From: an uncultured Eubacteriales bacterium | Lineage (GTDB): Bacteria; Bacillota; Clostridia; Oscillospirales; Acutalibacteraceae | NCBI GenBank assembly: GCA_934464615.1 | Contig: CAKSKA010000005.1 | Coordinates: forward strand, 51,345 to 115,344 | DNA length: 64,000 bases | Direction: 5' to 3' | Shown: one piece after another, positions 16,906 to 25,600 of the stretch | Layout: the number at the start of each line of letters is the position of its first letter | Numbering within the stretch: the first letter of the stretch is position 1 | Position numbers and translations under genes: made by a program | The notes under the pieces: generated by a model | The model's database searches: none | Told to the model about the DNA's origin: nothing | What the model saw: the letters and a program-made list of their open reading frames with translations, nothing else

Positions 16906-18150
16906 TTACTGATTAACAACAAATGATGTATTGTTGAAAGATACGTTTTTAACAAACTTAAAAATCGGATTTTGAAGCGGCCGATCCCAACTTGCCGCAC
17001 CATGATCTTTATAGTTCGGCAATTGCTCATCACTTACCTGCTCGAATGAACAATTTGAAAAGAAAACATTTTCAATCGGTGCATCTTGCCTTCCCACAAT
17101 CCACGGTAAGGAAAGCCCGCGAGAATGTACCGAATCAAAATAAATATTGCGAACTGCCTTGCATTTTACAACCGACAAAGGACTTATGCTAAACCGTATA
17201 GGTGCCGCATACATTCCATCCATAATAATGTTAGAGAATGAGAGATTTTCAATAAATGTTGCTTCTCTGCCCTCATCAGCCCAACGCGTTGCTTCTTTTC
17301 GTCCGGGCGCTTGTAAACAAATACCTGTATTTGTATCTGTCATAACAATATTTGAAAATGTACAATTACGAATAGTGCCGTCATTAATCCATGCAATCCT
17401 TATTCCGCAAGCATAACTTGTAAGGGAGCAGTTTGTGACCGTTACACGCTCGCACACCTTGTTTTCCTTAAGGGAAGAATTGTTTGCTCTTACAACAATG
17501 CAATCATCGCCGCAAGTTATCATACAGTTTGACACGGTCACATTCCTGCTTGAGTTTATATGGATTCCGTCATTATTTGGATACTCAACACTTGCATTAA
17601 TTTTAAGTTTGTCACAAGTTACATAATCACAGTCATGTATCCAATATGACCAGCCCGATGGCTGGTTTATCATAGTTACGTCTGTAATTTTTACATTTTT
17701 ACAACCCGTAAAAAATACCACTCTCGGCGGAGTCGGCGCATCTATGCGCGTATAGTGCCAACCTCCATTGTAATTTTCAACTTCTTTTACGAAACTAAGT
17801 CCATTGCAGTCAATAGTTCCCTGCCCTGTTATTGCGATATTCCGGCTGTTTTCCGAAAATATTAAGCACGCATTTCTGCCCCGCGGCAAAAGTTTTGTTT
17901 CAACATGCATTACATCCGTTCGTTCCGGATAATCGCTTAAATCTGCAGAGCCTAATAGCATACCGTTTGCTTCTATATGCAATTCAACATTGCTTTTTAT
18001 AATTATGGTGCCTGTCATATACACTCCATCTGATATTATAACACGCCCACCACCGGCAGAAAAGCACGCATCCAAAGCCCGTTGTATTGCCTCTGTGTTG
18101 AGCGTCTCCCCGTCACCTTTAGCGCCATACTCTCTTACATCACAAATCAT
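16906..18150 (-). CDS. GH28 polygalacturonase-like glycoside hydrolase
   Basis: A 414-residue right-handed beta-helix protein of glycoside hydrolase family 28. It begins DVREYGAKGDG, as usual for the family, and carries the catalytic aspartates in PNNDGIHI (Asp194) and CGDDCIVV (Asp215/216). The GHG and RIK motifs of true polygalacturonases are changed (ACGIRIAW), so exo-acting or non-galacturonan specificity is possible. There is no signal peptide. RBS aagggag precedes the ATG. It uses codons somewhat differently from its neighbours and sits between two copies of a chromosomal repeat, suggesting acquisition by recombination. Confidence 0.88.
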   Translation of the reverse strand: MICDVREYGAKGDGETLNTEAIQRALDACFSAGGGRVIISDGVYMTGTIIIKSNVELHIEANGMLLGSADLSDYPERTDVMHVETKLLPRGRNACLIFSENSRNIAITGQGTIDCNGLSFVKEVENYNGGWHYTRIDAPTPPRVVFFTGCKNVKITDVTMINQPSGWSYWIHDCDYVTCDKLKINASVEYPNNDGIHINSSRNVTVSNCMITCGDDCIVVRANNSSLKENKVCERVTVTNCSLTSYACGIRIAWINDGTIRNCTFSNIVMTDTNTGICLQAPGRKEATRWADEGREATFIENLSFSNIIMDGMYAAPIRFSISPLSVVKCKAVRNIYFDSVHSRGLSLPWIVGRQDAPIENVFFSNCSFEQVSDEQLPNYKDHGAASWDRPLQNPIFKFVKNVSFNNTSFVVNQ

Positions 18151-18182
18151 AATTACAACTCCCTTAAATTATTTTCCGTATT

Positions 18183-18305
18183 TTAAAACTTCAATACAAG
18201 TTGAGAACATCTCGTACATTTTGGCATAATGCTTTCACCGTAAAACGCATCTACTCCAAAAATAAAGGAAGGATTCTCTGATGAAGTCATATCAATAAAG
18301 CGGTC
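18183..18305 (-). pseudogene. C-terminal fragment of an unidentified protein
   Basis: Reading the minus strand, an open stretch of about 40 codons ends at a TAA (18185-18183), 32 bases before the GH28 start. The peptide contains FIDMTSSENPSFIFGVDAF and ends KCTRCSQLVLKF. It has no start codon and its 5' side is cut off by a stop and unrelated sequence. The simplest reading is that it is the tail of the gene that preceded the GH28 gene in the donor genome. The family is not recognised. Confidence 0.5.
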
Positions 18306-18377
18306 TTACCACGGCTAAGGCCGCCGTTTTAAATTTGCCTAAACAAAGAAAAAGAAAACCTTCACCTAAATCGTAAG

Positions 18378-18576
18378 TATCATACTATTACTTTGTCAAT
18401 CTGTCCACTGTTATTTTAATTTTTTGTGGAATTTTTTTATTTTTTACCTTTTTCATTGCATAATATATGGATATTTTTTACAAACATATGTAAAAACAAC
18501 TGCTATTTACAGCATTGCTGCGTTTTTAAATACCGATAAATCCACCTCGTTGGATTTAAGGTCCGGCAGCGGAAAT
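18378..18576. repeat. Right copy of the direct repeat flanking the GH28 gene
   Basis: This matches 16632-16820, including a shared stretch at 18394-18420 and the activase 3' end at 18507-18571. Here the activase gene is complete, so this copy is the original chromosomal sequence. A weak AT-rich hairpin (TTTTACA/TGTAAAA, 18476-18495) just after the activase stop may serve as its terminator. Confidence 0.85.
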
Positions 18577-19319
18577 TCCATACCGACCATTTTATATTTT
18601 GCCCCCGCAAAACTGTTGTACCGCATTACTTCCACCCTGTCGTCCCCGACAATTTCGGATATGGCCGACAGATTTTCCCGTGTATCCGTAATTCCGGGAA
18701 TCAGCGGTATGCGTACGGTATGCGGTTTGCCGCTTTGCCTTAAAATCTCATAATTTTTAAGTATTTTCTCATTGGATACACCGGTGTACTTTTTATGCGT
18801 TTCGCCGTCGGCGATTTTAATATCAAAAAGCACATAATCCATAAGGTCTATTACCTTTTTAAATGTGTTTTCGTCGGTATATCCGCTGCTTTGCAGCGTT
18901 TTGTGTAAATCAGGCAGCTGCCGTGCGGTCTCGCACAAAAAGTCTGCCTGCATAAGCGGTTCTCCGCCGGAAAAAGTAACCCCGCCGCCGACCGAGTTTA
19001 AAAACCTTTTATACGGCAGCAGTTTGCCTGCGAGGGCGTCGGATGTCATTACCGTACCGGCAATGCTTATAAGTCCTTTGGGGCAGGCATGTATGCACCT
19101 GCCGAACGGCGCGCACTCCGCATGTGTGCACGGTTTGCGGCAAAGTCCGCAGTGCATGCAAAGGTTCTCCTTAACCATAAGCTGCGGCGTTGCCGACAGC
19201 CCTTCGGGATTATGGCACCACATACACCTAAGCGGACAGCCCTTTAAAAAAACCGTAACGCGTATACCCGGCCCGTCATGGACCGTCATTTCCTTAATGT
19301 CAAAAACCGTACCGGTCAT
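18507..19319 (-). CDS. Glycyl-radical enzyme activating enzyme (radical SAM)
   Basis: A 270-residue radical SAM activase of the PflA/YjjW type. The radical SAM cluster motif is GCPLRCMWCHNPEG (CxxxCxxC, about residues 30-40). An inserted ferredoxin-like domain follows with CMHCGLCRKPC and CIHACPKG, as in activases of the larger glycyl radical enzymes. GGGVTFSGGEPLMQ is the SAM-binding segment. It abstracts a hydrogen from the partner enzyme to form the glycyl radical. Its start overlaps the stop of the partner gene (ATGA), which fixes the pairing. Confidence 0.94.
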   Translation of the reverse strand: MTGTVFDIKEMTVHDGPGIRVTVFLKGCPLRCMWCHNPEGLSATPQLMVKENLCMHCGLCRKPCTHAECAPFGRCIHACPKGLISIAGTVMTSDALAGKLLPYKRFLNSVGGGVTFSGGEPLMQADFLCETARQLPDLHKTLQSSGYTDENTFKKVIDLMDYVLFDIKIADGETHKKYTGVSNEKILKNYEILRQSGKPHTVRIPLIPGITDTRENLSAISEIVGDDRVEVMRYNSFAGAKYKMVGMEFPLPDLKSNEVDLSVFKNAAML

Positions 19320-21301
19320 ACAGTGTACTCCTGACGGGCAAGCACATGATCCTGATATTCCTTATCAAGTTCGACAAAATATGCACTCCATCCCCAAATG
19401 CGTACCACCAACTGCCTGTGATTTTCCGGATGTAGTTGTGCGTCGCGCATTGCCGCGGCATTTACCGCGTTAAGCTGTAACTGATGGCCGCCCATATCGA
19501 AAAACGATTTTACAAGTCTTGCAACTTTTTCAATGCTGTCTTCGTTATTAAACATACCCGCATGGAATTCAAGCGTCAGCGGTCCGCCGTTTATCGCGCG
19601 TGAGAAATCAGGCTTGCTGAACGAACTTATAACCGAAATCGGTCCCGGTATTTTTGCAAAAATACTGCATGAGAAGTTTGTGCCAAAGGGTTCCCCTTTG
19701 CGTCTGCCGTCTGGGGAAGCGCCTATTTCGGCGGCATGCCACAAATAATACATGGCAGAGCCCGTACCGGCGCGCCAAATACCGCCCCTGCAATTCTTTT
19801 TGCCCTCAAGTCCGTCGGCAAATGCCGACAAAAGCTGTACGCCCAGCGAATCAACTTCGTCGTTATTCTGTCCCATTTTCGGCGTTTCATAGCGCAGCAA
19901 CGCCAGCATTTCACTGTCGTTTGCAAAGTCCTCGTCAACCGCTTTTATAAGCTGTGCCGGCGTAAAGCGCTTTTCATCGTAAATATATTTCTTTATTGCT
20001 ATAAGCGAATCCGCAGCAGTGGCTATACCCGTACCGTGTACGCCGAAATTATTGTACTTGCCGCCCTTTGATATATCGTCAACCGACATCATCACTTTCA
20101 TAAACGGCGACGGTACAAACCAAAGATCCTTAATAGAATCGGTTATGCGGTCACATTCCGCTTTAATATCGGTCTTAACTTTGTTAAGGAATTCATCAAA
20201 TGTGGCGCATTTTTCAAGGTCGTTATGCAGTGCGGTATCTATAACCTTTGGGTAGGAAAGTGCCGCAATATTTGCAACATCCGCGCCTACTTTCGGAATT
20301 ATAAACTCCCAGCACGCCGCCGTTACGTAATTTGCCGCGTCTTTATGTTCGTATCCAAGGCGCTCAAGTCCCTTTATAACTATATCGTCGTTGCTGTACT
20401 GCGGAAAACCGAGTCCCGCTTTTGTAAGCTGCGTTCCGAGTTCATAAATTTCAATGGGTGTATTTTTATTTACCCTTAAATTTATTTTCGGATCTATCAT
20501 AAGCAAATGGCTGCTTGCAACAAGGCACATACGGGATAAGTCATTGAACACTTCATTACCGTTTTCATCCACACCGCCAAGCACCATGCTCTGACCGTTA
20601 TCGCCTTGCTGAACGCCTACATATGTATCGGAATCCTTATTAAACGAAAGGAAGAAATCGTCAAGCAGGTCCTGTGCAGACTCCTGCGTATAAACGCCCG
20701 CATCCATATCCTTTTTAAAGTAGGGATACATATATTTATCAAATCTGCCCACGGTGTTGTGGTAATTGCCCTCCAGCCACAGCGCGTAATGCACAATGCG
20801 GAACATCTGCAAAGCCTCGCGGAAATTTGTCGCGCCGTAACGCGGTACGCGCTCAAGCGTTTTTGCAATGTCGTCCCTGCCCTGTTTTTGCGCTTCCGCC
20901 TTGTATCTGTCTGCCAAATCAATAATTGCGTCAATACTGCGGCGGCTGTATTCATCGGCGGTTTCCCGCTGTTTAAGCAGTCCCTCGGCAATGATTTTCT
21001 CGTAATCGGGTGAAAGATTAGACATATATCCGAGTTCGTGAATATAATGCTTTTGTTTAATTTCCTTCCACTCATCCTCGGTAAAGCAATCGGGGATATT
21101 GGCAACAGTGCGTATAAAGCATATCTGTTCTTCCGGCAAAATTACCGGCGTTTCCGCCGCGCACAGCCTTTCAAATCTGTCGGTCATACGCTCAACCGGT
21201 GTAAGACCTTTGCGGCTGTATTCCTCCGACAAATTCCAATCAACAGTCTTGCGGAACTGATGATGCTTTTTGGCGATTATATATCTGACTAAATCCTTCA
21301 T
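19316..21301 (-). CDS. Glycyl radical enzyme of the pyruvate formate-lyase superfamily
   Basis: A 661-residue glycyl radical enzyme. The start chosen is the ATG at 21301, preceded by gaggg; a longer frame lacks an RBS. The C-terminal radical loop reads VRIWGWSAYF with the radical glycine at about residue 637, compared with RVxGY in pyruvate formate-lyase. The thiyl-radical cysteine is probably Cys330 in TAACWEFIIPK, a single Cys followed by W-E rather than the Cys-Cys of true Pfl or the GCVE of choline and diol lyases. It is therefore not a classical pyruvate formate-lyase, and the substrate is unknown. It is shorter than the 750-850 residues usual for the family. Confidence 0.88.
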   Translation of the reverse strand: MKDLVRYIIAKKHHQFRKTVDWNLSEEYSRKGLTPVERMTDRFERLCAAETPVILPEEQICFIRTVANIPDCFTEDEWKEIKQKHYIHELGYMSNLSPDYEKIIAEGLLKQRETADEYSRRSIDAIIDLADRYKAEAQKQGRDDIAKTLERVPRYGATNFREALQMFRIVHYALWLEGNYHNTVGRFDKYMYPYFKKDMDAGVYTQESAQDLLDDFFLSFNKDSDTYVGVQQGDNGQSMVLGGVDENGNEVFNDLSRMCLVASSHLLMIDPKINLRVNKNTPIEIYELGTQLTKAGLGFPQYSNDDIVIKGLERLGYEHKDAANYVTAACWEFIIPKVGADVANIAALSYPKVIDTALHNDLEKCATFDEFLNKVKTDIKAECDRITDSIKDLWFVPSPFMKVMMSVDDISKGGKYNNFGVHGTGIATAADSLIAIKKYIYDEKRFTPAQLIKAVDEDFANDSEMLALLRYETPKMGQNNDEVDSLGVQLLSAFADGLEGKKNCRGGIWRAGTGSAMYYLWHAAEIGASPDGRRKGEPFGTNFSCSIFAKIPGPISVISSFSKPDFSRAINGGPLTLEFHAGMFNNEDSIEKVARLVKSFFDMGGHQLQLNAVNAAAMRDAQLHPENHRQLVVRIWGWSAYFVELDKEYQDHVLARQEYTV

Positions 21302-21362
21302 AAGCAACCCTCTTTTAATAACTTTATAAATGCCGAAAACCGATGCTGTTCGGCCTAATAAC

Positions 21363-21391
21363 ATTATAAATTACATATTGCAAAATGTCAA
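21363..21391 (-). promoter_or_regulatory. Promoter of the glycyl radical enzyme operon
   Basis: On the minus strand, a perfect TTGACA (21391-21386), 17-bp spacer and TATAAT (21368-21363). The leader of about 55 bases contains a 6-bp hairpin (GCCGAA/TTCGGC, 21332-21354). Confidence 0.85.
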
Positions 21392-21400
21392 CACAAATTT

Positions 21401-21413
21401 AGTAATGATTACT
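21401..21413. promoter_or_regulatory. Fur-family-like palindrome upstream of the glycyl radical enzyme promoter
   Basis: AGTAAT-G-ATTACT is a perfect 13-bp palindrome whose core GTAATNATTAC matches the core shared by Fur, PerR and Zur boxes of Firmicutes. It lies 9 bp upstream of the -35 box. Function is inferred only from sequence and position. Confidence 0.45.
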
Positions 21414-21424
21414 GTTTTTGAGAG

Positions 21425-22456
21425 TTATTTCCAATATCCCAGCTGCACTCCGCGCTCATAAATCTTATCGGCAATAACCTTGTTTCCCAAAGCGTTGAAG
21501 TGTACTTCGTTTCTGTCCTGATTAAGCCTGAAACTCGCAGGAACAATGTTATGTCTGAAACAATACTCGTTATATTTTTTAACAGCGTCCGTTACATTGT
21601 CGCCGACATATTTATCCATTGCTTCGCCCAAAAAATACGGACGCAGAACCACCGCGTGTTCGCCGAAAGCGTCTGTAAATTTCTGTTCTGTCTCATCAGT
21701 GCCCATCGGTACAAAAATCAAATATTTCTCGTACCGTGCGGCAAACTCCTTATACTTTTCAAGCAATTCATCACTGCCGGAATCGCCGTCATTCGCACCG
21801 AAATTAATAATTGCAACATCGCATTTATCAAAACTGTCGGAATAATCGTATTTAACCTGCGTTCCCTTTTTAATTGTAAGTGCGCTGTCGGTGTTTTTGC
21901 GTACTATGGTGTATGTATCGTGTTGGTATTCGGCGCCCGGTGTATGTTCAATATCGTACACCGTACCGTCAATAATAATTTTGTTCGGCGGCAGGTCCTT
22001 GCCAAAACCCAAATATTGTATGGGTGTAACAGCGCCGGTAACGGTAAAAAGTTCTCTGTCAAGGTCGATTCTGTCCACACCGGCCGCAAAATACAAATCG
22101 TTGGTAAGTTCAAAATCGCAGCCGTTCGCACGGGAGCGTACGGCATCGGCTTTCTCGCCGCACACGCCGCCGTTGTAAACCTTGTACTGTCCTTTAAGAT
22201 TTCCCTGCAGCTGATCCGGATAATTATAGCCGTCGGTACTGCCCCAGCCGTAAGTAAGACTGTCACCGAAACAGCATATAACATTTCTGCCGTTTTCAAA
22301 TTCTGTATAAGTCTGTGCTTTTTCAAGCTTGAATTCATCTGTGCCGACTGTGGATGCCGTGTTGTTATCGGCGGTATCCGCAGGCTTTTTTGCGCACGAT
22401 GCCGACACAACACACAAAACCGCTGCAACAATAAAAGCAATAAATCTTTTTTTCAT
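21425..22456 (-). CDS. Secreted SGNH/GDSL hydrolase lipoprotein
   Basis: A 343-residue lipoprotein. The start chosen is the ATG at 22456 (after gggg); it gives a clean signal peptide ending VVSASC. Block I is CFGDSLTYGWGS (Ser), block III is NFGANDGDS, and block V is RNEVHFNALGN with the catalytic His. An all-beta insertion of about 100 residues lies between blocks I and III, as in family 2 carbohydrate esterases that deacetylate sugars. It acts outside the membrane. The gene precedes the glycyl radical enzyme but each has its own signals. Confidence 0.85.
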   Translation of the reverse strand: MKKRFIAFIVAAVLCVVSASCAKKPADTADNNTASTVGTDEFKLEKAQTYTEFENGRNVICCFGDSLTYGWGSTDGYNYPDQLQGNLKGQYKVYNGGVCGEKADAVRSRANGCDFELTNDLYFAAGVDRIDLDRELFTVTGAVTPIQYLGFGKDLPPNKIIIDGTVYDIEHTPGAEYQHDTYTIVRKNTDSALTIKKGTQVKYDYSDSFDKCDVAIINFGANDGDSGSDELLEKYKEFAARYEKYLIFVPMGTDETEQKFTDAFGEHAVVLRPYFLGEAMDKYVGDNVTDAVKKYNEYCFRHNIVPASFRLNQDRNEVHFNALGNKVIADKIYERGVQLGYWK

Positions 22457-22581
22457 TATTTCCCCGTTTCCGACAATGCGGCATTCGCACATCGTCAAAC
22501 ATATTTCTATCCGTCTTAATATGTATAAATACGGCGTCTTATATGCACTAAACAATGCAATAAAAACAAATATAAACCAAC

Positions 22582-22607
22582 AAAACTGCCGATTACTCGG
22601 CAGTTTT
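22582..22607 (-). terminator. Terminator of the giant surface-protein gene
   Basis: A perfect 10-bp stem (AAAACTGCCG/CGGCAGTTTT) with a 6-base loop, starting 16 bases after the stop codon on the minus strand. Confidence 0.85.
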
Positions 22608-22622
22608 GCTTACTGTTATTTA

Positions 22623-25600
22623 TTATTCGTCTTCGTCAAGATCCTCGTCATAATCTTCATCGTCGTAGTCTTCGTCTTCATCATAATCATCATCGTCATA
22701 ATCGTCATCATCATAGTCATCGTCGTCGTCATCATCCGATTTATTTACAACAACTATTACTATAATAACAGCGCCCAACAACAATAACAGGAGAAGTGCG
22801 GCAAGCGCAACAACGATTATTATTGTAAGATCCCACGCCGGCGTTACAACGGTTGTATTTGTGCCGTCATCGTCGCCGTCACCGTCATTGTTTCTGGTAT
22901 CCGGATCTTCTTCAGCCGGTTTCTCGTAATCACCGAGGGATACGAAGGTTATACCCGAACTCTTGTTTCTCTCGTAATACTCATAAGCCGTAGAATTCTT
23001 AAGACCGCGGATTACAAATCCTCTCGGCATTCCGTTAAACGCCGCCTTGCCGATTTCACAAGTCGGGTTTGTAATTGTAACGGAAGTCATCTTTGTACAG
23101 CTTGCAAAAGCACTGCTGCCGATCTTAGTAACGGATTCCGGTATTACAATATCTCCGCTTAAGGAAGATTTTGAGAATGCGTTGCTTCCTATAGTCTTAA
23201 GCGACGACGGGAAGGATACTTTGTTCAAGTTAAGGCAGTTCAAGAACGCACCGTCACCCACATTTTCAATGCCTTCGGATATAACTACCGCAAACACTGA
23301 TGAACTGTACGGTTTTGCCCTGAACAGACCGCTGCCGATCGTCTTTATTTCAACGCCGTTTACGTTTGCCGGAATAACAACCTTTTCGGAATACGGCTTG
23401 CCGGCATCGGCTATGCTGTAACCTGTAATGGATGCCTTTTCCGCATCTACGGTAAATACGTAGTTCTTGTTGTCTGCGTATTTGTCAATAGACTTAAACG
23501 TGCCTTTTTGAATTTCTTCAAATTTGTACTGGCAATCCTTATCTTCAGCATATCTGTTTGCAAACGTTTCTGCCTTTGAACCCTTGGGTGCGTGGATAAC
23601 CGTACCCTTCGGGAATGCGTTGGTACCGATTTCGCAGTTCGGGTTGTAAATGTAAACATCTGTGATTCCGGTTCCGCCGAAAGCAGACACGCCGATGTTC
23701 ATTACGTTCATACCGAAAGTAAGCGAGCCTTTAAGGTTGGTTCCCGTAAATGCAAACTGATCAATCTTTGTAAGTGTATCCGGGAAAGAAACTTCGGATA
23801 AGTTCTTACAATTGATAAATGTACTTGCGCTTACTACATAAATGCCTTCAGGCAATACTAAGGAGTAAACTTTGTATTTATCGTTAGACCAGTCAAACGC
23901 ATTGTACTGCAATCCGTTGACCGCTACGTTCTTTGTAACTGTGCCGTCCTCCGCAGTGTAATCCATAACAGTGGGGATAACAACTTTACCGCCGTTACCT
24001 TTGTAAAGCGAAACATGAACATTCGGATAATTTACAACGTATGTAAATGTACCGCCGAGTTCTCTGCTTAAGAGTGCATTATACTCATTTGCAACATCGG
24101 TAATAATGTTTGTATAACCGAGGGCTCTCAAATTCTTTTCGGTTTCCGATCCGCCGATTACATGGAACTGAGTTGCCGCCGGGAACGCACCCTCGCCTAT
24201 TGTGGCGTTGGGGTTGTTGATTGTAACTTTGCGAAGCGGTGTGCTGTCAAACGCCTTTTTACCGATACTTCTTACATTGATCGGAAGGTTTACTTCTTCA
24301 ACAGATGTTTCTGCAAATGCGGATTCACCTATCGAATAAAGTACGGAAACGAATGTATCGTTTGTTTCAAAATTAAGCGTTTTAAGGTCGCTGGCGCCTG
24401 CAAATGCACCGTTGCCTATCGACGCTACCGTCGCCGGTACCGTAAGTTCCTTAAATGCAGTATTCTTAAATGCATAACTGCCTATATCCGTTAATGTTGA
24501 AGGTATGGTTATATGGCGCAGATTTGCACAGCCTTCAAATGCGCTGGCACCGATGCTTGTAATGCCTTCCGGCAATACTACATTGTAAACACGGCGTTTG
24601 TCGGCAGAGTTCTTAAATGCATTTGCCTTTATAGCGGTTATTTTAACACGCGTCTGCTGGTTATTTACATTTACATCCATTTCTGCCGGAATCATAAATC
24701 TGCCGGCATCGGGATTGCTGCCTGCTTTAAATCCGTTTATTTCGTAAGTTGTCTTGCCGTTTATCTGGCTTGCCGTGTAAGTAGCACCGTCATCGGTTAT
24801 GCCTGATTTGCGCTCGGCTTCCGCATCAATTGCGGCAAGTCTTGCAGCCTCAGCGGCTTCGGCGGCAATTACTTCATTATCAATCGGAACGAACCTGTTG
24901 CCGTGTGCATTGGCGTAAGCCTCTGCCGTAGAGCCTGTTGCACCGTAAATAGTAGCCGTTGACGGTATCGGTCCTACCTGCTTGTCGTTTACGGTGGCAT
25001 CCGCACCGAAAGTCATATTACGGTTGTAAACATAAACGTCTTTAAGCGATGTACATCCGTTAAATGCTGTTATGCCGAGGCTCTTAAGGCTAAGCGGTAA
25101 TTTAACTTCCCTTAATGCCACGCATGAATTGAATGCGCTTCTGCCTATTGTTTTAAGGCTTGAATATTCCTTGCCGAAAGTGATGGTCTTAAGACTCTGG
25201 TTGCCGGAAAATGCCGACTCGCCTATTGATACCATGTTATTGGGGATGTTAAGACTTACAAGTCCCGCACTCATAAATACATTGCCTTCAATCGACTCAA
25301 AACTTTCGGGGAATGTAACTGTTTCCAAGAATTTATTATCACGGAAAGCGTTGTCGCGTACGGTTGTAAATCCTTCGCTTATAACAAATTCTCTTGTGCG
25401 TGTATAAGTATTGCTCCAGAATACGTTGTATCCTATTGCACTTGCCGTATTCGTACCTACAGCAGTCGGTATAACAACCTTGCTTGAGTACGGTACGTTG
25501 CTGTCTGTCCTTGAAATTGCATTTAGGGAATTTTCGCCTATTTTAAATGTGTAGTTACCGTTATCGGTGTAGCCGTTGCCTTTAAGTTCCCTGTTAACAG

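Noticed and set aside
21500..22519. Open frame of 339 codons on the plus strand
   Set aside because: It is antisense to the GDSL hydrolase lipoprotein, which has a signal peptide and all catalytic blocks.
22623..22750. Trinucleotide tandem repeat (microsatellite)
   Set aside because: The run of GAT/GTC-type triplets on the plus strand is the in-frame coding sequence of the acidic tail of the giant protein; it is reported there.
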